From Bacteroidales bacterium (GTDB taxonomy: Bacteria > Bacteroidota > Bacteroidia > Bacteroidales > P3), in contig JAFSLX010000067.1 in NCBI GenBank assembly GCA_017448185.1, forward strand, positions 1-52,618: DNA of 52,618 nt. Direction: 5' to 3'. The notes beneath the pieces were generated by a model. The model was not told where the DNA came from. It worked only from the letters and a program-made list of their open reading frames with translations, and did not search any database. The stretch's first letter is position 1; the number at the start of each line of letters is the position of its first letter. Below are positions 18,463 to 27,234 of this stretch, piece after piece. A program made the position numbers and the translations under genes.

Positions 18463-19454
18463 GATACGTTACAATAGCAGAATTAAGCGACATGATACGC
18501 CATAATCTATGGAAAATCCCTCACGACATTGATCTCGTTGTGGGTATTCCTAGAAGTGGGCTTATGGCTGCAAATTTGATTGCCTTGTACTTAAACAAAA
18601 GGTTGTCGGATATTGATTCATTCATAAACGGTAACATTTTTGAGTGTGGAGAAAGGGGCAAGTATATTGAAAAAGTAAATGTTCGCAAAGTCTTGGTTAT
18701 TGATGATAGTGTTGGCAGTGGTAGTAGCATGACAAAAGCAAAAGCAAAACTTGCTTCATTGACATCCAAATATGATTTTGTTTTTGCCAGTCCAATAGTA
18801 ACAACTCTTGGGGAAAAATATGTTGATGTTTTTTTTGAAGTAATTGACGATAATAGGGTTTTTGAATGGAATATCTTCCATCATTCAATCATTGAAAACT
18901 GTTGTTTTGATATCGATGGTGTACTATGCTGCAACCCAGAAGAGGATGATGATGGCAAAAAATACGAGACTTTTCTTAAAGAAACAAAACCATTATTTGC
19001 ACCGTCGGTGACAATTGATTCGTTAGTAACCTGTCGGCTTGAGAAATACAGGAGGCAAACAGAAGAATGGCTACACCGTAATAAAATTACTTATCGCAAT
19101 CTCATAATGTTAAATTTACCTGATAAGTATAGTCGAGACACGTGGGGAAAGCACGGGGAATACAAGGGCGAATATTATAAAAATAGTGATTGCCAGTTAT
19201 TCATTGAGAGTTCTTATTATGAAGCCTCCATTATTGCTCGAGTTTCAAACAAACCAGTACTATGTATCGAAACAAACGAATTGTTGTTCGTTTCGTCGGA
19301 AACAAAGTTTAAAAAAACAAAAAGAAGGATACGAAAGCATATTCCTCATACTTATCAGCTAATGCAGCGGTTGTTTACCCTTTTTAGACAAGGTGTCCAA
19401 AACACGAATGGAAATCTAAAGAAGAAGATGGTAAGGAAAAATCTCACCAAGTAG
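18459..19454 (+). CDS. Phosphoribosyltransferase-HAD phosphatase fusion, candidate ribofuranosyltransferase
   Basis: 331 residues. Residues 1-~125 are a type I PRTase: VVGIPRSGLMAA (27-38, pyrophosphate loop) and VLVIDDSVGSGSSM (78-91, PRPP-binding motif). From ~148 a HAD domain begins with CFDIDGVLC (D151, D153), followed by a region with LIMLNLPDKY and the late Asp-like segments of a phosphatase. The tail is basic (RRIRKHIPHTYQLMQRL). Known biology: ribofuranose in some bacterial polysaccharides is added from PRPP as the 5-phosphate and then dephosphorylated by a HAD enzyme. A fusion of both inside a glycan locus fits that. A pyrimidine-salvage role is the weaker alternative. Confidence 0.7.
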   Translation: MRYVTIAELSDMIRHNLWKIPHDIDLVVGIPRSGLMAANLIALYLNKRLSDIDSFINGNIFECGERGKYIEKVNVRKVLVIDDSVGSGSSMTKAKAKLASLTSKYDFVFASPIVTTLGEKYVDVFFEVIDDNRVFEWNIFHHSIIENCCFDIDGVLCCNPEEDDDGKKYETFLKETKPLFAPSVTIDSLVTCRLEKYRRQTEEWLHRNKITYRNLIMLNLPDKYSRDTWGKHGEYKGEYYKNSDCQLFIESSYYEASIIARVSNKPVLCIETNELLFVSSETKFKKTKRRIRKHIPHTYQLMQRLFTLFRQGVQNTNGNLKKKMVRKNLTK

Positions 19455-19515
19455 TTGTGTCTTGGGGTTAACAAAAAGATACTAATATTCAATAACAAAA
19501 GCGGTTTTATTATAA

Positions 19516-20466
19516 ATGTTGGCACCCATTATACTTTTCGTCTATAATCGTCCCTGGCATACCCAGCAAACCGTGGAAGCACTTCAATGCTGCGAGTTGG
19601 CCGCAGATAGTGATTTGTTTATCTTTGCTGATGGCCCCAAATTAGATGCCTCAGAAGAGCAAAAAAACAAGATATCCGAAGTACGCAATTATATCCACAC
19701 CATTCAAGGATTTGCCAATATCTTCATCGAAGAAGCAGAAAAAAACAAAGGCCTCGCAAATTCGGTGATATCAGGCGTCAGTAAGGTAATCAAAAAATAT
19801 GGAAAAGCTATCGTGGTGGAAGATGATATTGTGGCACACCCATTTTTCCTACGTTTTATAAATGAGGCATTAGATTTTTATCGTGATGACAAGAAAATAT
19901 ACTCTATTGGTGGATTCAACTACGGCTTCCCATTCTCCCCCAAATACACCAAAGATATATACATTGTCCATCGTGCCGAGTCGTGTGGTTGGGGGACTTG
20001 GGCAGATCGATGGAAATACGTGGACTGGAATATCAAAGATACACAATCTTTCTTCTATAGCAAACACAAACAAAAACGTTTTAATCGTGGAGGTGACGAT
20101 ATGAGTGGAATGCTTCGAGAGCAACTCGAAGGAAAGATTGACTCTTGGGCAATTCGGTGGGATTACCATCTATATAAACATAATGCTTATTGTTTACGTC
20201 CAGTCAAAACACTGGTTGACAATATCGGATTTGACGGGAGTGGTATACATTGCGGCACAATGGATACTTCAAACTATACTGCAGAGATTAACAAAACATC
20301 GCAATATAATATTCATCTCGAGAAGAATATTAAAGAAGACAGAAAAGTGGCAAAAAGTTTTCATGATTTCTGGGGAGTCTCCCCACATGTAACAATTACA
20401 AAAAAAATAAAACGTAAAATAAAAAAAATGGTTAAAGGCCTATATAAATCCCATACCATCTGCTAA
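19516..20466 (+). CDS. Glycosyltransferase, GT-A fold
   Basis: 316 residues. PIILFVYNRPWHTQQTVEAL at the N terminus, DLFIFADGPK, NKGLANSVISGV and AIVVEDDIVAHP, where EDD is the metal/nucleotide-sugar site, then SCGWGTWADRW. This pattern belongs to a GT-A family resembling GnT-I and GT2 proteins in capsule clusters. The C terminus is strongly basic (KIKRKIKKMVKG), suggesting membrane association. Donor and acceptor unknown. Confidence 0.75.
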   Translation: MLAPIILFVYNRPWHTQQTVEALQCCELAADSDLFIFADGPKLDASEEQKNKISEVRNYIHTIQGFANIFIEEAEKNKGLANSVISGVSKVIKKYGKAIVVEDDIVAHPFFLRFINEALDFYRDDKKIYSIGGFNYGFPFSPKYTKDIYIVHRAESCGWGTWADRWKYVDWNIKDTQSFFYSKHKQKRFNRGGDDMSGMLREQLEGKIDSWAIRWDYHLYKHNAYCLRPVKTLVDNIGFDGSGIHCGTMDTSNYTAEINKTSQYNIHLEKNIKEDRKVAKSFHDFWGVSPHVTITKKIKRKIKKMVKGLYKSHTIC

Positions 20467-20476
20467 GCATAATATT

Positions 20477-21430
20477 ATGAGGACGCGACGCGAAATACGG
20501 AGACTACTTCATCCTTCTCTCTACCCATGGGGAGCGATATTGATGTTGCACCGCGTCGATACCATAACCCCCTATAGATTATGGTACAATGAACATTTGA
20601 AAATACCACCTAATTATCTTGATGGATTCCTTACTTATGCCAAACGAAAAGGGTTCAGCTTTGTTTCACTCGATGAATTAGTGGATATCCTTTCGAAGAA
20701 GAAACATGCACGAAGAATTTTGTCCATCACCCTTGACGACGGTTACAAAGACAACTATACCAACGGACTTCCTGTATTCAAAGCCCACAATACCCCATTT
20801 TGCATTTTTGTAGCGACCAAATTCCCTGAAAGAAACATGACATACTGGTGGTACCTGCTGGAAGACATCATACTACAAAATGAAAGTATTACATTATCTG
20901 ATAGAAGCTCTTTTGTATGTCAATCAAAACAAGAGAAGGAACAAACATTCCTGGATATTCGTGAGAAAATACTAACCATTTCACAAGACAACTTCAACAG
21001 GCATTTCTCTGATTTATTCCCCAATATTGATATTGACCTAAATAAATACAACGACACCCTCCCTCTCACATGGGAAATGATTCGACAATTGAAAGATGAG
21101 CCATTGGCCACCATTGGATGTCATACGCACTCCCATATTTCAATGTCTGGATGCAGCAGACAAATGATACTTGATGACATACAATTGTCGCTCAATCTGA
21201 TGAAAGAAAAAGCTGGCATTCAAATGGGACACTTTGCATATCCTTTCGGAGATGAAGTGGCTGTTAAGGACTATCATCGTGGAATCGTACAGGAATTTGA
21301 TTTCAAAACAATTGCCACAACAAATGATGGGCTACTCTATTATACTACAGATGTCCATCACCTGCCAAGGATCTTTGTTACCGAAAGGAATGCATCTGAC
21401 ATCTTGGACTCGCTAAAATGTCTTTGCTAA
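20477..21430 (+). CDS. Polysaccharide deacetylase family protein (NodB fold)
   Basis: 317 residues. ILMLHRV near residue 22, SITLDDGYKDNY with the metal-binding Asp pair, GCHTHSHISMSG with the His pair, and FAYPFGDE: the ordered CE4/NodB motifs. No signal peptide, so probably acts on lipid-linked intermediates on the cytoplasmic side, or is a pseudo-enzyme. Similar in order to the protein at 32133. Compactly placed between two glycosyltransferases (10 and 3 nt gaps). Confidence 0.85.
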   Translation: MRTRREIRRLLHPSLYPWGAILMLHRVDTITPYRLWYNEHLKIPPNYLDGFLTYAKRKGFSFVSLDELVDILSKKKHARRILSITLDDGYKDNYTNGLPVFKAHNTPFCIFVATKFPERNMTYWWYLLEDIILQNESITLSDRSSFVCQSKQEKEQTFLDIREKILTISQDNFNRHFSDLFPNIDIDLNKYNDTLPLTWEMIRQLKDEPLATIGCHTHSHISMSGCSRQMILDDIQLSLNLMKEKAGIQMGHFAYPFGDEVAVKDYHRGIVQEFDFKTIATTNDGLLYYTTDVHHLPRIFVTERNASDILDSLKCLC

Positions 21431-21433
21431 AAA

Positions 21434-22681
21434 ATGACTAAAGTTTTACATATATCGACTTCAGATAATGGAGGGGCAGGTCTGGCAGCCTACCGTCTGC
21501 ACCGAGAGTTACTTTCACATGGTGTAGATAGTAAAATGTTAGTGGTCACAAAAAGTGTAAATGACAATACTGTTATTCCGGCAACTCCATCTCCAGAACT
21601 TATATATCAAACGCCATCATTTGCTGTCACAAGAAAAATCAAAAAGATACTTCGAAGAAGAGGTATGTTTCAAACTCGCATGGAACGAATTCAACGCGAG
21701 ATGGATGCTCTTTCCCGATCACACCCTGACGTTTTTTTCACCTCTGCGATGTCGGTTTACGACCTCTCGCAACATCCATTAGTTCGGCAAGCAGATATAA
21801 TACATCTTCATTGGGTGCAGAATTTTCTGAATTACGATACGTTTTTTGAGAATGTAAAGAAGCCCATCGTTTGGACATTGCACGACCTCAATCCACTTTA
21901 TGGAGGCTTCCATCATACATTGTTTCGAGAAAAATATTACAACGACTACAAAAACCTTGAAGAAGAATTTTATGCTATAAAACGTGCAGCATTAGTGGGT
22001 AAAACTAACATTACCGCTGTCGCTATCTCTTCCCAGATGCATCGACTCATAGCAAATCATGAGTTCTTTAAAGACAAGCCCATTGTCGATATTTTCAACG
22101 GCGTGGATTACAAACAATTCACGATGCCTGACAAACAAAGTGTTCGCAGTCTTCTTGGAATAGCACCAGAAACAAAAGTGTTTCTTTTTGCAAATCGTTA
22201 CTTGAACGATAGCCAAAAGGGGCTTGACAACCTATGTAAAGCATTTGATTTGTTAAACATTGAAAACGGATTGTTCATTTGTCTTGGCGAAGGTGATATT
22301 CCCCCGTGTGGCAAAATTAATGTTCGACAATTCAAGCCTGTTTCAAATACCGAATGGCTATCGCAACTATATTCTGCTGCTGATTATCTTGTATTTCCGT
22401 CATTGCAAGAAGCATTTTCATTAACAACGTTGGAAGCCATGTGCTGCGGGACTCCTGTAATCATGACGCCTGTCAGTGGCAGTGACGACCTTATTAATGA
22501 TTTCAACGGAATTAATTGTGACAATTTTACCCCAGAAGCTATAGCCAGAGGAATTAGTATGGCTATGGAAAAAGAATTCAACCGAGAGAAAATACGTAAA
22601 GATGTAGTTTCTCGATTTAACTTGGAGCAAAATGCCAATAAATACATAAAACTGTACAATTCACTATCAAACAGTCACTAA
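21434..22681 (+). CDS. Glycosyltransferase family 4
   Basis: 415 residues, GT-B fold. N-terminal HISTSDNGGAGLAAYRLHREL (donor/acceptor glycine loop), HLHWVQNFLNYDTF and WTLHDLNPLYGG; C-terminal nucleotide-sugar domain with VFPSLQEAFSLTTLEAMCCGTPVI, the E-x7-E motif of retaining GT4 enzymes. The SDNGGA-type start and HDLNP are usual for capsule GT4 proteins. Last gene of an AT-rich run before the 11-bp array at 22.8 kb. Confidence 0.88.
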   Translation: MTKVLHISTSDNGGAGLAAYRLHRELLSHGVDSKMLVVTKSVNDNTVIPATPSPELIYQTPSFAVTRKIKKILRRRGMFQTRMERIQREMDALSRSHPDVFFTSAMSVYDLSQHPLVRQADIIHLHWVQNFLNYDTFFENVKKPIVWTLHDLNPLYGGFHHTLFREKYYNDYKNLEEEFYAIKRAALVGKTNITAVAISSQMHRLIANHEFFKDKPIVDIFNGVDYKQFTMPDKQSVRSLLGIAPETKVFLFANRYLNDSQKGLDNLCKAFDLLNIENGLFICLGEGDIPPCGKINVRQFKPVSNTEWLSQLYSAADYLVFPSLQEAFSLTTLEAMCCGTPVIMTPVSGSDDLINDFNGINCDNFTPEAIARGISMAMEKEFNREKIRKDVVSRFNLEQNANKYIKLYNSLSNSH

Positions 22682-22822
22682 TAAAATCCTCCACCATCAC
22701 TCTCAACAACCGCACATATGGTAAAACTCCTTATATCAACCACTACTTGCATAGACCATGCATCGCTGCTGGCTCGTCCCTGCAAGCTACCAACACCGTC
22801 CCAAGGACTATCCTTGGACTGT

Positions 22823-22904
22823 CAATACACCATATTTCGACCATAATGAATGGTTGAAATATGGTCGAAGGATGGTTGAAATATGGTTGAAATATGGTTA
22901 AACT
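22823..22904. repeat. 11-bp-period inverted/tandem array, second sequence family
   Basis: On the right, five consecutive 11-mers: ATGGTTGAAAT (22850), ATGGTCGAAGG (22861), ATGGTTGAAAT (22872), ATGGTTGAAAT (22883), ATGGTTAAACT (22894). On the left, ATTTCGACCAT (22834-22844) is the inverse of the unit, with a 5-nt loop AATGA between, giving a 15-bp stem with one mismatch. The sequence is unrelated to the CGTTGTTCAG family but has the same period and inverted layout. It lies in the 292-nt gap before the GC-rich gene at 22974; nothing else is seen there. Confidence 0.85.
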
Positions 22905-22973
22905 AACGATGCAACTACGGCGCAAATGATACACAACTACGATACAGATTCCTGTTACCTCTAACCATTATTT

Positions 22974-23717
22974 ATGGCAAAAAACAATATTAAAGGACTG
23001 ACAATCACCGGACGGCTGAAGGAAAGCGGGATAACAGTGTATATACGCAACGGGAAACCGGTAGCACGGACGGCGACAAGCTGGCAGCCAAAGCGTCGCA
23101 CCCGCAAGCAGTTCATCGCCCGACAGCAGATGCTTCATAGCACCCGGCTATGGGCATTCCTGAAATGGGCCGGCACACCGATGTTCCCGGCCCTGCCGAC
23201 GGCCTACGCCCGTTTCCTAAGCCTGATGCATCGTACCGAGGTGGTATTCCTGCCACAAAACGGACGGTTGGACGGCGCAACACTGCTGCTGCCCGAGATG
23301 CCGGTGAGCGAAGGCTTGCTGCCCACGGTGAAGCAGCACCTGGGCACGGTGGAGGGCACCGCAGCGCTGATCACCGACCTCTCGCTCGACAGTCTGCGCA
23401 GGGGCGACAAACTGCTGCTCTACACGTTGCGTCAGGACATCAACGGCACGCCCATGGTGCGAATCACACGTCGCGAGGTGATGCCTGACGAGATGACGGA
23501 GACCCCCGAGGGGCTGGCGCTTACGGGCGACGAGTTTGCCGACGAGATGAAAGGCTGGGCGCTGGTGCGCGTGAACGGCGACCGCTGCTCAACCCAGACG
23601 GTCGTCACCCGCTGCACCTATTACAAACAATTCACCACCGAGGAGGCCCTGCAGGAAGCCGCCGCCAGCTACGGGGGCCTGACAAAAGACCCCTGGCCGC
23701 CAAGCCCTACGGACTAA
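22974..23717 (+). CDS. Unknown protein, 247 residues, in a GC-rich island
   Basis: No family with a known function is recognised. The N terminus (KGLTITGRLKESGITVYIRNG) reads as a beta hairpin, followed by a basic patch WQPKRRTRKQFIARQQM and helix HSTRLWAFLKWAGTP. The middle has two beta-rich segments (VVFLPQNGRLDGATLLL, LLLYTLRQDINGTPMVRI) and the end has WALVRVNGDRCSTQTVV. The basic patch could bind nucleic acid. By eye it is far more GC-rich than both neighbours and it follows an 11-bp array, so it looks like an inserted unit. I recall similar proteins in other Bacteroidales but no function. Confidence 0.6.
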   Translation: MAKNNIKGLTITGRLKESGITVYIRNGKPVARTATSWQPKRRTRKQFIARQQMLHSTRLWAFLKWAGTPMFPALPTAYARFLSLMHRTEVVFLPQNGRLDGATLLLPEMPVSEGLLPTVKQHLGTVEGTAALITDLSLDSLRRGDKLLLYTLRQDINGTPMVRITRREVMPDEMTETPEGLALTGDEFADEMKGWALVRVNGDRCSTQTVVTRCTYYKQFTTEEALQEAAASYGGLTKDPWPPSPTD

Positions 23718-23748
23718 CGGCTGGACAAACCCAACAACCGTTTCAACG

Positions 23749-24594
23749 ATGAAACTATCCATAATCACCGTCAACCTCAACAATCGCGACGGCTTGCAGA
23801 AGACCATCGACAGCGTTGTCTCACAAACGTTCAAGGACTTTGAATGGATTGTGATTGACGGCGGCAGCACCGACGGCAGCAAAGAACTCATAGAGCAATA
23901 TGCCGACCACTTTGCCTATTGGGTGAGTGAACCGGACAAAGGCATCTACAACGCCATGAACAAAGGCATCAAGGTGGCCAAGGGAGAATACCTGCAATTT
24001 CTGAATAGCGGGGATTGGTTATGGGATGATGGCATTCTACAAACTATTTTCAACGAACCGATTACCACTGATATACTATTCGGACATTCTCTTGTCCATG
24101 ACCCTATCGTTGGCAACTATATTATTGGCCCTAAAAACACTAGATTTTCCGCCTTTGAACTACTTGCAAAGTCACTCCCCCACCAATCAACTTTTATCAG
24201 CAGGAGGCTCTTTTCCAAATTTGGCTTATATGATGAATCGTACAAGATAACTGCCGACATGAAATTCTTCTATAACGCCATAATAAATGGGAATGCATCT
24301 TTATCCTATATAAATTGTATTATTGTCAATTATGATGGAAGCGGCATCAGTAATACAGACTCATCCTTATGTCAAAAAGAGACCGAGCGTGTCTTCTTGG
24401 AATATCTACCGGTTCGATTATTAGATGATTTTATAGCGGCACAAGACGTTATCTTAAACAAAGGTATAATAGACCGCTGCCGAGAAACAGAAAAATCCAA
24501 CAAAGCCGCCATTCGTCTATACAATACAATGATGAGGTATTTGCCCACCCGGGTTTTAGCCCAGGTTATACTAAATCATCGTAAGAAAAAATAA
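23749..24594 (+). CDS. Glycosyltransferase family 2 (WcaE-like)
   Basis: 281 residues. SIITVNLNNRDGLQKTIDSV, VIDGGSTDGSKE and SEPDKGIYNAMNKGI are diagnostic of the WcaE-type GT2 subgroup; LNSGDWLWDD carries the D-x-D-equivalent. The first ~80 codons are GC-richer than the rest by eye. Positioned 31 nt after the unknown GC-rich gene and 1 nt before glf. Confidence 0.85.
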   Translation: MKLSIITVNLNNRDGLQKTIDSVVSQTFKDFEWIVIDGGSTDGSKELIEQYADHFAYWVSEPDKGIYNAMNKGIKVAKGEYLQFLNSGDWLWDDGILQTIFNEPITTDILFGHSLVHDPIVGNYIIGPKNTRFSAFELLAKSLPHQSTFISRRLFSKFGLYDESYKITADMKFFYNAIINGNASLSYINCIIVNYDGSGISNTDSSLCQKETERVFLEYLPVRLLDDFIAAQDVILNKGIIDRCRETEKSNKAAIRLYNTMMRYLPTRVLAQVILNHRKKK

Positions 24595-24595
24595 A

Positions 24596-25735
24596 ATGAA
24601 ACGCTACGCTTTTCTAATCGTCGGTTCTGGCCTCTACGGGGCCACCTTCGCCCATCTATCGAAACAGGCTGGAAAACGGGTTCTTGTTATTGACAAACGA
24701 CCTCATCTGGGTGGGAATATATATTGCGAGAACATTGAAGGTATCAATGTGCACAAATATGGCGCCCACATTTTCCATACCAACAACAAAGAAGTATGGG
24801 ACTTTGTAAACACATTTGTGGATTTCAACCGCTACACAAACTCCCCCATCGCGAATTTCAAAGGGAAATTGTTCAATCTTCCCTTCAACATGAACACCTT
24901 CCACCAGATGTGGAATATCAACACACCTGAAGAAGCGCAACATATAATAGAACAGCAACGGAACGAAATTCGCCGTTGTCTGAGCAACGAAGGCATCGCC
25001 GCACCGCGCAATCTTGAGGAGCAAGCACTAATGCTTGTCGGAACAGACATCTACGAAACCCTCATCAAAGGCTACACCGAGAAACAATGGGGGAGAAAAT
25101 GTACAGAACTGCCTACATTTATTATTAAACGGCTACCTGTACGCTTCGTGTTTGACAATAACTATTTCAACGACCGCTATCAAGGAATCCCAATTGGTGG
25201 GTACAACAAACTAATTGAAGGTCTGCTGGCCGGTGTTGAAGCAATTACAAACGCAGACTTCTTCGACAATCGCAGCCATTGGGAGAGTCTGGCTGACAAA
25301 ATCATTTATACAGGACAGATAGACGAATTTTTCAACTATCAACTTGGCCACCTTGAATACCGGTCGGTACGGTTCGAGCAAGAGTCCCTCAACATTCCAA
25401 ACTATCAAGGCAATGCCGTTGTGAATTACACCGATGCCGGTGTTGCCTATACGCGGATTATCGAGCACAAACATTTCGAAATGTTTGGCGAGGACATCGT
25501 CAAATGTCCACGTACAGTAATCTCAAAAGAGTACAGTAACGAGTGGCATAACGGTATTGAGCCCTATTACCCCATCAATGACGAGCGCAACAACCGACTC
25601 CTTGAAGAATACAAAACCATTGCAAAACAAAGACCAGATGTGATCTTTGGTGGGCGATTGGCAGAATACAAATACTATGATATGGCACCAACCATTGAGA
25701 AAGCAATGTCTACTTTTAGAACACTATCAAAATAA
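24596..25735 (+). CDS. glf: UDP-galactopyranose mutase
   Basis: 379 residues. FLIVGSGLYGATFAHL (FAD-binding glycine loop), HLGGNIYCENIEGINVHKYG, HIFHTNN and FNLPFNM with GYTEKQWGR: all conserved in Glf. Converts UDP-Galp to UDP-Galf in the cytoplasm using reduced FAD. Followed by a probable Galf transferase, so galactofuranose should be in the product. Confidence 0.96.
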   Translation: MKRYAFLIVGSGLYGATFAHLSKQAGKRVLVIDKRPHLGGNIYCENIEGINVHKYGAHIFHTNNKEVWDFVNTFVDFNRYTNSPIANFKGKLFNLPFNMNTFHQMWNINTPEEAQHIIEQQRNEIRRCLSNEGIAAPRNLEEQALMLVGTDIYETLIKGYTEKQWGRKCTELPTFIIKRLPVRFVFDNNYFNDRYQGIPIGGYNKLIEGLLAGVEAITNADFFDNRSHWESLADKIIYTGQIDEFFNYQLGHLEYRSVRFEQESLNIPNYQGNAVVNYTDAGVAYTRIIEHKHFEMFGEDIVKCPRTVISKEYSNEWHNGIEPYYPINDERNNRLLEEYKTIAKQRPDVIFGGRLAEYKYYDMAPTIEKAMSTFRTLSK

Positions 25736-25743
25736 GCAATCCG

Positions 25744-26685
25744 ATGGAAATAGATGTAGTTATAGTCACTTACAACAGGCTATCAAAACTAAAGAAAACG
25801 CTTGATTGCTACGAGAAGCAAACAGTTCCTTTCCGGAATCTTATTATTGTAAACAACCATAGTTCTGACGGTACCGACGAGTATTTGAAAGAATGGGAAA
25901 ATACCAATACCCCATTCAATAAAATCATTATTCATACCAAGGAGAATCTTGGAGGTGCAGGTGGCTTTTATACTGGCGAAAAGAAAGCTCTTTCGTTGGA
26001 ACCGGACTGGATTTTTATCGCTGATGACGATGCTTACCCGGAACCCGATTTGATGGAAAAATTCCATCTTTTTGCCCAGCAGCATCCCATTGACAATTAT
26101 TCTGCTGTGTGCGCCGCTGTACTGACCCCTGATGGAAAAATTGATGTTTCACATCGTAGCCACTATACCATAACGCCCAACAATCATTTTATCTGGGATG
26201 TTTCACCAATCGAAGATTATAAAAAGACTTTCTTCAAAATCGACTTCCTTTCGTACGTCGGACCTTTCCTTAATGTTCGTGCTCTCAAAAAAGTTGGGTT
26301 AATCAATCCCAAATTCTTCATCTACAATGATGACTCTGAGCACAGCCTACGTCTACAACACTACGGCGATATCATCTGCGTACCAGATACCAGAATAACC
26401 CACGACATAAAAAAAGTGGGTCAGGTAAAAGAACAAGTAACCGACAGTACCATTGCTGCCACATGGGGAGACTACTATAGCAACCGCAACGAGATGGTCA
26501 TGATGAAAAAACACTTCCCCAAAGTGGCAAGGAAACGGTTCAAATCCGCTCTCAAACGCCACATAAAAGGGAAAGACAAGACGCCATACGAAAAACTCGT
26601 ATGGATCGCCATTCGCGACGCATGGCTTCATCGCATGGGCAAACATCCAATCTACAAACCCGGATGGTCTGTAAAGAATAGCTAA
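25744..26685 (+). CDS. Glycosyltransferase family 2, probable galactofuranosyltransferase
   Basis: 313 residues. VVIVTYNRLSKLKKTLDCY, IVNNHSSDGTDEYL, ENLGGAGGFYTGEKKAL and FIADDDAYPEPDL. The NLGGAGGF motif and DDD metal site are typical of Galf and rhamnosyl transferases of the GlfT class, and the gene is 8 nt after glf. FIYNDDSEHSLRL near 200 fits the acceptor-domain acid motif. Donor assignment is inferred from context. Confidence 0.8.
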   Translation: MEIDVVIVTYNRLSKLKKTLDCYEKQTVPFRNLIIVNNHSSDGTDEYLKEWENTNTPFNKIIIHTKENLGGAGGFYTGEKKALSLEPDWIFIADDDAYPEPDLMEKFHLFAQQHPIDNYSAVCAAVLTPDGKIDVSHRSHYTITPNNHFIWDVSPIEDYKKTFFKIDFLSYVGPFLNVRALKKVGLINPKFFIYNDDSEHSLRLQHYGDIICVPDTRITHDIKKVGQVKEQVTDSTIAATWGDYYSNRNEMVMMKKHFPKVARKRFKSALKRHIKGKDKTPYEKLVWIAIRDAWLHRMGKHPIYKPGWSVKNS

Positions 26686-26689
26686 AAAC

Positions 26690-26815
26690 ATGTCTCCAAT
26701 AGTCTCCAACGTCCTTCCATGCTACAACGGCGCTGGTTTTCTTGCACAGTCCATCGACAGCGTAAACGCCCAGACTTTTGCCGAATAGGAGCTGGTAAAT
26801 ATCCACTCGACATAA
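26690..26815 (+). pseudogene. Decayed 5' end of a GT2 gene
   Basis: The first 17 nt (ATGTCTCCAATAGTCTC) are identical to the start of the intact gene at 28462, and the ungapped match continues with mostly third-position changes for ~100 nt (LPCYNGAGFLAQSIDSV is shared). At the tryptophan codon of the intact gene this copy has TAG, then a recognisable ELVN-like stretch, then two more stops. It is a relic of a paralogous transferase, left upstream of the hipBA module. Confidence 0.75.
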
Positions 26816-26824
26816 TAAAAATTT

Positions 26825-26851
26825 AATTTTATCACAACGCAAAATAAAATT
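26825..26851. promoter_or_regulatory. AT-rich inverted repeat upstream of hipB (candidate operator)
   Basis: AATTTTAT (26825-26832) and ATAAAATT (26844-26851) are inverses separated by 11 nt; farther down CACAA and TTGTG elements flank the hipB start region. HipB-type antitoxins repress their own operons at inverted repeats in this position. The binding assignment is inferred. Confidence 0.4.
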
Positions 26852-26889
26852 TAATAAAACACGTTAAATTACAAATTATATTTTGTGTT

Positions 26890-27234
26890 ATGGGCAAAGA
26901 TACTTTGGGAAACCGACTTCCGCGTGCATTGGCAAATGACTTGAAACTCGTCGGAGAGCAGATTCGCCTGGCACGGCTACGCCGCAACCTGTCTATGGAG
27001 CAGATTGCAGAACGCGCATCCTGCTCGGTACCATCACTGGCCAGCGTTGAGAACGGGAAACCAACTGTGTCTATAGGAATATATATCCGTGTTCTGTATG
27101 CCTTGGGGCTTCACAAAGACATTCTGAAGATTGCCGGTGACGACCCTTTGGGACATAACCTGCAGGATATGAATCTCACCCTGAAACGGCGTAGAGCCTC
27201 AAAAGCCATACCCACGAGGACGAACAATGAGTGA
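26890..27234 (+). CDS. hipB: HipB-like antitoxin (Xre family helix-turn-helix)
   Basis: 114 residues. The helix-turn-helix spans ~20-75: GEQIRLARLRRNLSMEQIAERASCSVPSLASVENGKP. HipB binds HipA and represses the operon. The last codons overlap the hipA start by 8 nt. The C-terminal tail (LKRRRASKAIPTRTNNE) is basic. A toxin-antitoxin pair inside a glycan locus is likely to be a stabilising cargo rather than part of synthesis. Confidence 0.85.
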   Translation: MGKDTLGNRLPRALANDLKLVGEQIRLARLRRNLSMEQIAERASCSVPSLASVENGKPTVSIGIYIRVLYALGLHKDILKIAGDDPLGHNLQDMNLTLKRRRASKAIPTRTNNE

